A DNA stretch of 60,549 nt from CBDCME01 sp965218865 (GTDB lineage Bacteria > Pseudomonadota > Alphaproteobacteria > JAAXGF01). Each line of letters begins with the position of its first letter. Position 1 is the stretch's first letter. The stretch spans positions 1-60,549 of the forward strand of contig CBDCME010000026.1 of NCBI GenBank assembly GCA_965218865.1, in the 5' to 3' direction. The notes below the pieces were generated by a model. The model saw only the letters and a list, made by a program, of their open reading frames with translations, ran no database searches and was not told where the DNA came from. The position numbers and the translations under genes are program-made. Positions 17,609-25,957 of the stretch are shown here, one piece after another.

Positions 17609-18369
17609 GGGGTCGCTGCGTCCGGGGTCAAGCTTTTGAGATCGGCGCGCACGACGTAGGCGCCGTCGATCAGCGATTCTTCGAGGTTGGAGCCTTCGAG
17701 GAGGGTGCCGATGAGATAGGCCCCCTTGAAGTTGGTTCCCTTGAGGTTTGCGTTCGTCAGATTGGCCGCGATCAGAATTGCGCCGCGGAGGTCGGCGCCT
17801 TCGAGATTGGCGTTTTCCAGGTCCGTCTCGATCAGGTTCGCTCCCGACATATTCGCGCCCGCGAGATCGGCGCCTTTCATGTAAGCGCCCCTCAGGTTCG
17901 CGCCACTCAAGTTGGCCTGTTTGAAGTTGGTCTCGATAAGGATCGCTTCCTTGAAGTTGATTCCCTGCAACTTCATGCCCTGGAGGTTGGCCTTGGCGAG
18001 AACCGCGGCCGCGAGGTTGACGCCCTCGAAACTGAATTCGGTGAGGTCGGTTCGGGACAGAAAGGCATGGGAGAGGTTTGCGCCCTGGAATTGGGCCCCG
18101 CGCATATCGGTACCGATGAGATAGGTTCCCGAAAGATTCGCGCCCCGCAGATCGGCGCGGCGTATGTTCGCGCCCTTGAGATCAGCGCCCGGAAGATAGG
18201 CACCCACCAGCATGGCACCTTCCAAATAGGCACCCTCCAAATCGCATCTCTGGCAAATCTTTTGTTCCATGAGCGTTTCGCGATTCGCGATTCGCGTTTC
18301 TCGATCCGTGTCGGCAAAACCAGGCGACACGAACCCAAAAACCAATCCCCAGATTATGATACGCTTCAT
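17605..18369 (-). CDS. Exported pentapeptide-repeat protein
   Basis: The 254 residues start with a signal peptide (MKRIIIWGLVFGFVSPGFA, likely cut before DTD), so the protein is probably periplasmic. From about residue 43 to the end there are roughly 40 consecutive A(D/N)LxG-type units (for example GADLKGANIRRADLRGANLS), which fold into a right-handed quadrilateral beta-helix. CQRC at about 38-41 could form a disulphide or bind a metal. No other domain is visible, so the partner is unknown; some cytoplasmic members mimic DNA, but the signal peptide argues against that here. It overlaps ruvX by 4 bp. The gap upstream to the PotD-like gene (18370-18557) holds no gene. Confidence 0.85.
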   Translation of the reverse strand: MKRIIIWGLVFGFVSPGFADTDRETRIANRETLMEQKICQRCDLEGAYLEGAMLVGAYLPGADLKGANIRRADLRGANLSGTYLIGTDMRGAQFQGANLSHAFLSRTDLTEFSFEGVNLAAAVLAKANLQGMKLQGINFKEAILIETNFKQANLSGANLRGAYMKGADLAGANMSGANLIETDLENANLEGADLRGAILIAANLTNANLKGTNFKGAYLIGTLLEGSNLEESLIDGAYVVRADLKSLTPDAATP

Positions 18370-18557
18370 CGAACCTCCCGATGAACCGGTATTATCGAAG
18401 CCCCAGACCTCGTTTACGAGGTTTCCCTATGAGGGATGTAAGTTTTTGCAGCCGCCGAACAAGGCTGGCGGACGGCTCGAGGTCACAATAATCGCGGTGG
18501 GAAACGAATTCGATTTGCCGGTCGACGGTCATCGGGAAAAGGTGGGTGCGGTCAAAC

Positions 18558-19610
18558 TCAGCCGGAGAGACCTGTCCACAGCTCGCCGTATCGGCGCTCG
18601 ATATCGTCGCCGCACGGTTCCAGGAATTCCGGGACGGGGGCGTTTTTCGGCGGCACGATCTCGGGTGCCCCGGCGAGGACGGGATCCATATGCGTTTCGC
18701 TGCCCAGAATGCCGTTGTGAAAGCGGACGAAGTTGGAAACCATGGCCGCTTTCTCGGGATTCATGAACCAATTCATGAACCGCTTAGCGTTTTCGAGATT
18801 CTTGGCGCCCTTGGGCACCGCCAGATTGTCCATCCAGCCGCGCACGCCTTCCTTCGGGTAAATGTATTTCAGGGACGACTTCGCGAGGCGGGCGCGCAGT
18901 GCCTGCCCGTTCCAAACCTGGCCAGCGTACAATTCACCCGAAACCAGGCGTTCACCAACTTGCCTGGAATCGTAGATGGCGACCCACGGGCGCTGTCTCC
19001 GCAAAATAGCCGCGAGTGTCTTGAGTTGGGAATTGCCGGCACTGCACCAGGGAAGCCGAAGAAATCGGAGCGCGGCGTCGATCACCGCGTCCCGGTCATC
19101 GAGAATGGCGACACGCCCCCTAATTGTGCTCGGCGGGTTGAAAAGCACGGCCAGTGAATCGATCGCCACAACGCTGGTATTGACGACGTAGGACAGCGTT
19201 CCCCAGGCGTAGGGAACAGTGAATCCGCGGCCGGAGTCGAATTCGGGATCGCGCCAACGGGGATCAACGTTGGCGAAATTCGGCATCGCGTTGGGAGCCA
19301 CCGGCTCCAGAAGATCGAGACCTATGGCCTTGGAAACCATGGTGTGGCTCAGGATAACGACGTCGTGGTCGTCGGCGGCCAGCGCGGCGAGAACCGTTTC
19401 ATTCGTCTCGTAGGTCTTGAGAATGGTCTCGATGCCCGTCTCCTCCTCGAAATCCATCAATAGCGCCGGCGGCGTGTAATCGGGCCAGTTGTAAATGACG
19501 AGCTCGCCTTGCCCCGGTCCGCCGTATTCCGATTCCTGAAACAGCGCCAGGAATATGGCCGACAACAAAATGAGGCCGAGGGCCCACTGCTTCATTGAAA
19601 TCCGCATCAA
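18558..19610 (-). CDS. PotD/PotF-like polyamine ABC transporter substrate-binding protein
   Basis: The 350-residue protein has an N-terminal membrane/signal segment (WALGLILLSAIFLALF at 8-23) and then ELVIYNWPDYTPPALLMDFEEETGIE, the classic start of PotD-type periplasmic binding proteins. Later landmarks are DDHDVVILSH, FTVPYAWGTLSYVVN and MDNLAVPKGAKNLENAKRFMNWFM. No transporter ATPase or permease gene adjoins it, so it is an orphan component whose partners lie elsewhere or are missing. Cys201 lies in a region usually occupied by a longer variable loop. The binding specificity cannot be read from the sequence with certainty; spermidine or putrescine is the family default. Confidence 0.85.
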   Translation of the reverse strand: MMRISMKQWALGLILLSAIFLALFQESEYGGPGQGELVIYNWPDYTPPALLMDFEEETGIETILKTYETNETVLAALAADDHDVVILSHTMVSKAIGLDLLEPVAPNAMPNFANVDPRWRDPEFDSGRGFTVPYAWGTLSYVVNTSVVAIDSLAVLFNPPSTIRGRVAILDDRDAVIDAALRFLRLPWCSAGNSQLKTLAAILRRQRPWVAIYDSRQVGERLVSGELYAGQVWNGQALRARLAKSSLKYIYPKEGVRGWMDNLAVPKGAKNLENAKRFMNWFMNPEKAAMVSNFVRFHNGILGSETHMDPVLAGAPEIVPPKNAPVPEFLEPCGDDIERRYGELWTGLSG

Positions 19611-19848
19611 GGTTCCCGCATCGCGCCGAGACGGGCCGCCACCATCCGTACTGGCGGCCTAGTCGTTCGATTCGAACGGATGGTCCCGAGGATCTTCCCA
19701 CCTCGGATCGCCGCGCGCAAGAGACCGGGACAGGAATGACCCAATACGCGGGCCGCTACGAGGAGACAGGAAATTTCGAAAACGGTGTCGCCGAAAGCTT
19801 GTGGGTATCTCGATCCACCGGAAGTAATGTATCCCGGTTGAAGGGAAC

Positions 19849-20281
19849 ATGGATGACGGACCAATCAATCCTTTGTGGAAAATCTTTTTCGCCCTGTGCC
19901 GTGGCTCGTTCATGGAGACCGCGGGTATCGCCGACCTCGTACCCGATACTTCGCGGAAGAAAGCCCGCGCTGGCCAAGGGCACGATCATCGATTCGCGCC
20001 TCGGTCGAGGCGGCGATGCCTAGTCGCCCCGCGAGGTCGATTGCCGGGGATAGCGGTCGGATTGCTTTCCATTCAAGGCGGGTGCAGCGAACGAAATCAT
20101 CGAACAATACCCGCGGGGGTGACGGTCACCTACAAACCGGACGATCCGACCGTCATGGAACCGGGGGCCACCAATTTCGCGTTAACGCGTCATCAGCATC
20201 ATCTTCGTTGTCATCGGAGTGGTCGGCGCGGCGATACCGCTCTATTCATTGTACCGTTCGGTCACGAGGACGGGCGGATAG
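19849..20281 (+). pseudogene. DUF3592 membrane protein, decayed
   Basis: Pieces of one DUF3592 protein can be followed through several frames. ATG 19849 opens MDDGPINPLWKIFFALC (first membrane segment). Then AKGTIIDSRLGRGG, PREV, RSD, EIIEQYPRG, VTVTYKPDDPTVMEPG and finally ISIIFVVIGVVGAAIPLYSL (second membrane segment) end at TAG 20279-20281. These match the family order: a membrane helix, a WPxAxGxI strand, a YNPDDP strand and a C-terminal helix. At least three indels and one internal stop separate the pieces, so the gene is dead. The 240 bp before it, back to the PotD-like gene, hold no supported gene. Confidence 0.5.
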
Positions 20282-20489
20282 ACGCAGGAACAATTTTTAG
20301 TCGCGGTTGAGGGTTCGGGATGAGTGGGATCGTGCTCGGTGCACGGGGTTCGGGGAGCCCCGAGCTTGCCTCGACGACGTCATGGGGACTGCTCGAAGCC
20401 ACCGGACGGCGTTTTCGGATTCGACAGGCACACCGGTCCGCCCGCGCCGCTCGGCGGCACGTCCCGGTCCGGGGGAGAGGCGTGCTGTC

Positions 20490-22286
20490 TCAGGCGATGG
20501 GCGCGGTCATGATCGCGTCGAGGGCCTCCTGCGCCCGGGCGGCATAGTGCCGGTTGGCCTCGGGCAGATAACGGAAGCGTCCGTCGCAGCGCACGATGGC
20601 GATGGCCGCGTTGGTCAAGCAGGCGAGATTTCTGGGCAGGTGACGCACGTAGGCCCGGCATCGGTCTTCGTCGTAGGTGAAGTCGCGCACGTAGTGCAGG
20701 CGGTTCTCGATATGCCAGTGGTTGCGCACCAGTTCGAGCAACTCCTCGGGTCCGGCGCGCTCTGCGCCGAGCGAGGTGAGGCTCCAGGTCACCTCGATGC
20801 TGCGCTTGCCGGTCTTGAGGATCTCGCGTTCGCGCTCGATGCGCATGGCCTGGCGTCGCCCGTGGAGGTTGGCGTAGCCGTCCCACTCGGCAGCGGAGAG
20901 GTCGACGACGGCGCAGCGTCGGCGCTCGATGCGGCCATGGCCCTTGTCGACGGTTTCGTGCCAGAGCGCATCGCTGAAGTCGATCGCCTTGAGGTCTTCG
21001 AAGATCATCTCCTGGTTGTCCTTGACCGCGCTCATCACGTAGTCGGCGCGACGCCCGAGCAGGCAGCGCGCGGTCTCGTGCTGAGCGTGCATCGCGTCCA
21101 TGGTGACGATCCGGCCTGTGAGGTCGAGGCCGCTGGAGAGTTCGCGCACGGCCGGGATTTCGTTGCTCTTGCGGTCGACCTCGACCTGCCCGAGGACCAC
21201 GCCGGTGTCGTGCTCGACCGCCGCCACCATCATCCTGCGCCCGTCTTCGGTCTGCTTCGAGGCGCCGCGCAGATCCTTTCCGTCCATGGCGACCGGCGCG
21301 TGCGCGCTGCCATGCTGGCCGGTCCACTGGCTAATCGCGTTGTCCAGGGTCTCTGGCGGCAGGGCGGTGAGGGTCTTGTGGAAGGTGGTGATCGCGGGCG
21401 GGGTGTAGCGCTGTTTGGAAGGGCTCCAGAACGCACCCACCGCCTCGAGCTGCTCCTGGGAGAGCAGGGCGGCGAACTGGGCGAACGCGTTCACCCCCCG
21501 GTATCCGGCAAGCCGGGCGGCGACGGCGATCACCAGAATGGTGTTGAGCGCATAGCGCTTGCCCCGGGCATGGCGGTACTCGGGCACCTCACCCAGACAC
21601 TCGAACAGGCTGCGCAGCCGGGGCGCGGCCATCGGCTCGGTGTGCTGCTCGGCGTTCCAGTGTGCCGGCATCCCGGTACGGCTCAGCGCCTCGGGGGCGC
21701 CGTCTGTCAGTCCGAACACGAAGACCTCCTTGGGCTGACCGTGGTGGCGCCAGCGCGCTGCCCCTCCGGGCTCACGGGCAAAGCCCCGCGTCAGCCCCAG
21801 AGAGCGCCAGTTCGACGCGCGGTAGCAGGTGCCGGCAAATCGCGAGACGTCCACGAACGTCTCCGCCAGAAGAGCCGGATATCCGTGCACCGCCTGGATG
21901 TCCTCAGACAGCCGCCGCAGGCTCAGCCCCAGCACACGGGAGGCCAGGTTCGGCACTCGGCCAGGCGTCAGAATGACGAAGCGCGAGTTGTTGGCGATCA
22001 GATGCAGACGCCGGAACTGCTGCTCGGCCGACCACCCGATCCAGCGATCACGCGCGCCCAGCTTGAACGCGCCGGGCTGCCAGCCGATCAGTGCGAGCCA
22101 GGTCTCGCCATGCACCGCGACATGGCGCAGGCCCTTGCCGATGACGCCGTGGAACGCCAGGTAGTGGTGCTGCTCCACCAACCGGTCCCAGCGCCGGTGC
22201 TCCTGCGCGCCCCAGGTCGGACGCACCGTGACCGCGCGCAAATCAATGGACGAATCCGAGACCGGCAGCGTCGCCATGACCGGCAC
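20490..22286 (-). CDS. ISAs1-type transposase with an N-terminal DUF4338 (DruA-like) domain
   Basis: The 598-residue protein is much longer than a usual ISAs1 transposase (about 370-400). Residues 1 to about 200 match DUF4338, the domain that defines DruA of the Druantia anti-phage system: VRPTWGAQEHRRWDRLVEQHHY, then the middle LALIGWQPGAFKLGARDRW and FVILTPGRVPNLASRVL. From about 225 follows the ISAs1 transposase: a DDE_Tnp_1-associated region (YALNTILVIAVAARLAGYRG), the Asp in PVAMDGKDLRGA, the second Asp in VTMDAMHAQ, and the Glu in RNHWHIENRLHYVRDF. The frame is intact. I could not find convincing inverted ends in 20282-20489 or 22287-22400, so the element boundaries are not given. Confidence 0.85.
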   Translation of the reverse strand: MPVMATLPVSDSSIDLRAVTVRPTWGAQEHRRWDRLVEQHHYLAFHGVIGKGLRHVAVHGETWLALIGWQPGAFKLGARDRWIGWSAEQQFRRLHLIANNSRFVILTPGRVPNLASRVLGLSLRRLSEDIQAVHGYPALLAETFVDVSRFAGTCYRASNWRSLGLTRGFAREPGGAARWRHHGQPKEVFVFGLTDGAPEALSRTGMPAHWNAEQHTEPMAAPRLRSLFECLGEVPEYRHARGKRYALNTILVIAVAARLAGYRGVNAFAQFAALLSQEQLEAVGAFWSPSKQRYTPPAITTFHKTLTALPPETLDNAISQWTGQHGSAHAPVAMDGKDLRGASKQTEDGRRMMVAAVEHDTGVVLGQVEVDRKSNEIPAVRELSSGLDLTGRIVTMDAMHAQHETARCLLGRRADYVMSAVKDNQEMIFEDLKAIDFSDALWHETVDKGHGRIERRRCAVVDLSAAEWDGYANLHGRRQAMRIEREREILKTGKRSIEVTWSLTSLGAERAGPEELLELVRNHWHIENRLHYVRDFTYDEDRCRAYVRHLPRNLACLTNAAIAIVRCDGRFRYLPEANRHYAARAQEALDAIMTAPIA

Positions 22287-22400
22287 ACTGCCACACCGAG
22301 AATGAAATGGCCAGCGCCGCGATCACCTCACCCTGATCACTGGGCGGACAAAAAACTAGCCCTGCGGATAGACGCGACTCGGCTGGCTTGGTGTGAAAAT

Positions 22401-22409
22401 TGGTATACT
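22401..22409 (+). promoter_or_regulatory. Extended -10 promoter for asnB
   Basis: TGGTATACT matches the extended -10 pattern TGnTATAAT. It lies 25 bp before the asnB start, leaving a short leader with GGGG about 10 bp ahead of ATG 22435. No good -35 hexamer is visible 16-18 bp upstream, as expected when the extended -10 carries recognition. Confidence 0.4.
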
Positions 22410-22434
22410 GTCCCCGGAAAAGGGGCTTGACGGG

Positions 22435-24357
22435 ATGTGCGGAATTGCCGGATTGCTAATGGGGTCCCGGGCGGACGGGGGTGAAACGGTCGCGGCGATC
22501 GCCGCCGGCATGGGCGAGGTACTGGCCCACCGCGGTCCCGACAGCGGCGGTGTCTGGGCCGATCCCGAACAGGGGATCGCCTTGGCGCATCGCCGCCTTT
22601 CGGTGATCGATCTCAGCCCGGCCGGGGATCAACCGATGGTCTCGTCCTGCGGCCTATTTGTGCTTTCCTACAACGGAGAAATCTACAACGCCGACGAGTT
22701 GCGCCCGTTGTTGGAGGCAAAGGGACGCCGCTTTCGCGGACATTCCGATACCGAGGTGATTGTCGAGGCCTGCGCGGTCTGGGGGATCGCCGCGACCCTG
22801 GAGCGCCTAATCGGCATGTTCGCCCTCGCGCTTTGGGATCGCGCCGAGCGTCGCCTCGTCCTGGTCAGGGACAGGCTCGGAATCAAGCCGCTTTACTGGG
22901 GGCACTGGCGCGGCTGTTTTCTGTTCGGGTCCGAGATCACGGCCTTGCGCCGGTTTCCCGGTTTCGCGCCCGGCCTCGACCCAGCGGCCATCGCCGGGTT
23001 CCTGCGATTCGGGTACGTGCCGTCACCCCAGGCGATTTACAAGGGATTCCACAAACTCGCGCCCGGGTGCCACCTCACCGTCGAGGCGGGAAAACCGGCG
23101 GCGATCGCCACCTACTGGTCGCTTTCGGACATCGTTCACCAGGCCCGATCGGCGCCGTCCATCAGCGGGATCGCCGAGGCCGCGGAGGCGCTGGAGCCGA
23201 TTCTCGCCGACGCGGTCGCACGCCGCCTAGTCTCGGACGTTCCCTTGGGCGTCTTTCTCTCGGGGGGGATCGATTCGTCCCTGGTTACCGCCCTGATTCG
23301 GGAAAGTTGCGCCCAGCCCGTCCGCACTTTTACCATCGGCTTCGGCGAAGACGCCTACAACGAGGCCGGCTACGCCAAGGCGATCGCCGAGCATCTCGGC
23401 ACCGACCACACCGAACTCACCATCGACGGCACCGATCTCCTCGGGGTGGTCCCGAAGCTTTCCGACGTCTACGATGAACCCTTCGCCGATCCCTCGCAGA
23501 TTCCGACGTATCTTTTGAGTCGACTGACCCGGCGCGAAGTCACCGTGGCGCTCTCGGGAGACGGCGGCGACGAGCTTTTCGCCGGCTATAACCGCTACCT
23601 CTGGTCGGCGCGATTCGCCTCGCTCCGCGGCACCATGCCGGGGTTTCTGCGGCACCGTATCGCCGCCGCCCTGACGGCGATTTCCGAACGATCCTATAAC
23701 CGGTACGTCGGCTCGTTCATCCGCAAATTCACTGGAAAGTCGGCGGGTTACCCGGCCCACAAGCTCGCCGAAGTACTCGCCGCCGACAGCGCCGACGCGT
23801 TCTACCGGGTCCTGATCTCGCACTGGACCCCTTCGGAATTCGGGGACTCGCCGTCAACCACCTACGACCAGTTGCCGACGCAGTTGAAGGTTCCGGAGGA
23901 GCGCATGCAGTTTCTGGATATGCTGACGTTTCTTCCCGACGATATCCTGACCAAGGTTGACCGCGCCTCGATGGCGCACGGCCTCGAGGTCCGCGTTCCT
24001 TTCCTCGATCACCGGGTGGTGCAAGCGGCCTGGGGCCTGTCGCTGGGGACCAAGCTGGCCGCCGGCAAGGGCAAAATGGTGTTACGCCGTATCCTCTCGA
24101 AATCGGTGCCGGCCGAAATGTTCGAACGCCCGAAAATGGGTTTCGGGGTTCCCCTCGACCGCTGGCTTCGGGAGGAACTCCGGGAGTGGGCCGCGGACAT
24201 CATCAACGCCACCGACTGGAGGGGCGATTTCGGCCTCGACGCGGGGCCCATCCACGACGCCTGGCGAACCCATGTCGAATCGCGAGGAAACCTCGCCCGC
24301 AAGCTGTGGGTCGTCTTGATGCTCGGCACCTGGAATTCCGCGAGCAACCGCGCGTGA
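22435..24357 (+). CDS. asnB: Asparagine synthase (glutamine-hydrolysing)
   Basis: Start fixed at ATG 22435 because the mature enzyme must begin Met-Cys (MCGIAGLLMG), Cys2 being the glutaminase nucleophile; the longer frame adds a spurious 14-residue leader. The N-terminal Ntn glutaminase domain shows AHRGPDSGG, LSYNGEIYN and GHSDTEV. The C-terminal synthetase domain has the ATP-pyrophosphatase loop LGVFLSGGIDSSLV and ALSGDGGDELFAGYNRY. At 640 residues it is the long bacterial type often found in cell-envelope loci, but no such locus adjoins it here. It transfers glutamine nitrogen to aspartate, or to a related acceptor. Confidence 0.93.
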   Translation: MCGIAGLLMGSRADGGETVAAIAAGMGEVLAHRGPDSGGVWADPEQGIALAHRRLSVIDLSPAGDQPMVSSCGLFVLSYNGEIYNADELRPLLEAKGRRFRGHSDTEVIVEACAVWGIAATLERLIGMFALALWDRAERRLVLVRDRLGIKPLYWGHWRGCFLFGSEITALRRFPGFAPGLDPAAIAGFLRFGYVPSPQAIYKGFHKLAPGCHLTVEAGKPAAIATYWSLSDIVHQARSAPSISGIAEAAEALEPILADAVARRLVSDVPLGVFLSGGIDSSLVTALIRESCAQPVRTFTIGFGEDAYNEAGYAKAIAEHLGTDHTELTIDGTDLLGVVPKLSDVYDEPFADPSQIPTYLLSRLTRREVTVALSGDGGDELFAGYNRYLWSARFASLRGTMPGFLRHRIAAALTAISERSYNRYVGSFIRKFTGKSAGYPAHKLAEVLAADSADAFYRVLISHWTPSEFGDSPSTTYDQLPTQLKVPEERMQFLDMLTFLPDDILTKVDRASMAHGLEVRVPFLDHRVVQAAWGLSLGTKLAAGKGKMVLRRILSKSVPAEMFERPKMGFGVPLDRWLREELREWAADIINATDWRGDFGLDAGPIHDAWRTHVESRGNLARKLWVVLMLGTWNSASNRA

Positions 24358-24405
24358 AGATCGGTGGTCCCCCGAGGCAGAGACGATCGAACTGAGTGTT
24401 TCATC

Positions 24406-24427
24406 CCGAGCGCCGGGTGACGCTCGG
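24406..24427. terminator. Hairpin between convergent asnB and the BI-1 family gene
   Basis: CCGAGCG at 24406-24412 pairs with CGCTCGG at 24421-24427 over an 8-base loop. It lies 48 bp past asnB and 36 bp past the end of the opposing gene. There is no T-run on either side, so terminator function is uncertain. Confidence 0.25.
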
Positions 24428-24463
24428 AAGAGCCGTGTGTTGGAGCGCGAACGCCGGTTGCCG

Positions 24464-25177
24464 TTATTCGCGACCGCCGAACAGGTGCAGCAGCATGATG
24501 AACAGATTGATAAAATCGAGATAGAGCCGGAGAGCCCCCATGATCGCATTCTTGCTCGTCTCGTCGGCGCTGCGGCTCAGGTAGTAGGTTTCCTTGATTC
24601 TCTGGGTATCGTAAGCGGTTAGGCCGACGAAGACGAGAACGCCGATGATCGAGACCGCGAAATACAACGCCGGGCTTTGCAAGAAAATGTTGACGATCGA
24701 CGCGATGATGACGCCGATCAGTCCCATGAACAGGAACGAGCCCCAGCCGCTCAGCGACTTTTTCGTCGTGTACCCATAAAGGCTCATGCCCCCGAAGACG
24801 GACGCCGTAATGAAGAACACGCGGGCGATGCTGGTCCCCGTGTAAATGACGAATATCGCCGACAGCGACAAGCCCATGACGGCGGCGAAGGCCCAAAATC
24901 CTAATTGCGCCCCGCTGACGCTCATCCGGTGGATGCGCGAGCTATAGATGAATACGAAAACGAGCGGCGCGAACATGACCACGTAATACAGGGACGTGTC
25001 GAAGATCAGATCGAACACGGGGGTATTGGCGACGGCATAGGCAACGGCGCCGGTCAAGGCCAAACCAGCGGTCATGTAGTTGTAAACGCGCAGCATGTAT
25101 TGCCGCAGGCCTTCATCGACCTGGGCCCGGCTTACCTGGGTTGCCGCGAATACGTCCTTGTCGCTTCCAAACGCCAT
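24464..25177 (-). CDS. Bax inhibitor-1/YccA family membrane protein
   Basis: The start was placed at ATG 25177 (MAFGSDKDVFAATQVSRAQV), which has GAGG nine bases upstream; the longer frame adds 25 residues without family similarity. The 237 residues contain seven hydrophobic segments, beginning with YNYMTAGLALTGAVAYAVA. The block YDTQRIKETYY and the C-terminal LYLDFINLFIMLLHLFGGR are BI-1 family hallmarks. Members are inner-membrane proteins; some interact with FtsH and some have been described as pH-dependent calcium leak channels. No operon partner is visible. Confidence 0.92.
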   Translation of the reverse strand: MAFGSDKDVFAATQVSRAQVDEGLRQYMLRVYNYMTAGLALTGAVAYAVANTPVFDLIFDTSLYYVVMFAPLVFVFIYSSRIHRMSVSGAQLGFWAFAAVMGLSLSAIFVIYTGTSIARVFFITASVFGGMSLYGYTTKKSLSGWGSFLFMGLIGVIIASIVNIFLQSPALYFAVSIIGVLVFVGLTAYDTQRIKETYYLSRSADETSKNAIMGALRLYLDFINLFIMLLHLFGGRE

Positions 25178-25359
25178 TGCTGTTACCTCGTTTCCAAAAG
25201 TTCGTTGATCAACGTTCCAGTATATAAGTCCGGGCGAACACAATTCAACCACCGACCATCAGGTGGCGGGGAGGAAACGGCGCCGGGGATCGATTGCGGG
25301 ACATGTCGCCGCTCCCCCGCGATGATATCATTGTGCACTTTTCGACAAGCGTGGCCCCA

Positions 25360-25577
25360 CCGTCGGACGCGTGGACATCGACGACCGGAACGCCTGATTT
25401 CTCCCCTTCAAGCCAAACGGGAATCGACGAAGAGTCGTTATCGATCGTCCGACGGCACAGACGACTTGAAAAATTTCCGTGTCTCGTATTCAATAAGGGC
25501 TGGCCTTGCCTTGGGCAAGGCCAGCCTGATTGCAGCCAACTCCCCGCGTGCTATTAATTTAGTGCGCGGGGTTTTTT
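25360..25577 (+). ncRNA. Candidate structured small RNA ending in a rho-independent terminator
   Basis: Three features line up in a gene-free gap. CCGTCGGACG (25360-25369) is a perfect complement of CGTCCGACGG (25446-25455), closing a domain of about 96 nt. A 13-bp perfect stem with a three-base loop follows at 25498-25526 (GGCTGGCCTTGCC / GGCAAGGCCAGCC). A third stem, CCCCGCG/CGCGGGG, is followed by six T's (25542-25577). I see no convincing reading frame. It does not match 6S, tmRNA, SRP or RNase P sequences that I know. No promoter was assigned. Confidence 0.4.
25542..25577 (+). terminator. Rho-independent terminator
   Basis: A seven-base-pair GC stem (CCCCGCG with CGCGGGG) encloses a 16-base AT-rich loop and is followed directly by TTTTTT. 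It faces right, but the nearest gene to its left (BI-1 family) is on the other strand, so it must end an uncharacterised plus-strand transcript. Confidence 0.65.
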
Positions 25578-25671
25578 CAGTATGGATATCGCGTTCGGTT
25601 GCCTGCGTCCGTGATCCGAATCACATTCGCGCGGTCAAGCGGACGAAAGAGTGATTTTTTTAGCACCCCCG

Positions 25672-25799
25672 CTAGTGCACCGGCGCATTCACTTCGTTCA
25701 CGCCCCCGTGCACCAGGCCTTTGTCGATGCATCAACTTTCCAAACTTCGGCTGTCGCCTCCGTTTGGGTCGATGCACTAGGGCATTAACGTTAACGCCC
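25672..25799 (+). promoter_or_regulatory. Inverted repeats upstream of dgcN (candidate operator or leader structure)
   Basis: CTAGTGCA (25672-25679) is repeated in inverted orientation as TGCACTAG (25773-25780), enclosing a stem-loop CCAAAC...GTTTGG near 25738-25767. Immediately after it is a 20-bp near-perfect palindrome at 25780-25799, with half-sites GGGCATTAAC and GGGCGTTAAC. The palindrome has the form of a binding site for a dimeric repressor or activator and lies about 160 bp before dgcN. No regulator gene is adjacent. Confidence 0.4.
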
Positions 25800-25957
25800 G
25801 TCGATCCCGCCGGGGGGACCGCGCCGGTTCGAGAGCGGGTTTGGCCGGGAGGGCGATTTTCGCCCCCGCGCGGACGATTTTTCTCGACCGAACGGTTTCT
25901 TTCTCCCAGCATGCTCCGGCGTCGCGACAGGAGCCGTCGCCACAGGAAGGGGGAGAA

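Noticed and set aside
20307..22430. A 707-codon plus-strand frame across the ISAs1 region
   Set aside because: It is the antisense reading of the transposase and contains no known motif.
22401..22434. asnB starting at ATG 22393
   Set aside because: The enzyme needs Cys as the residue after Met, which fits only ATG 22435, and the upstream ATG would lie within the promoter.
25245..25557. Open frames on both strands in the gap before dgcN
   Set aside because: They overlap the strong hairpins and have no coding character; a structured RNA explains the region better.
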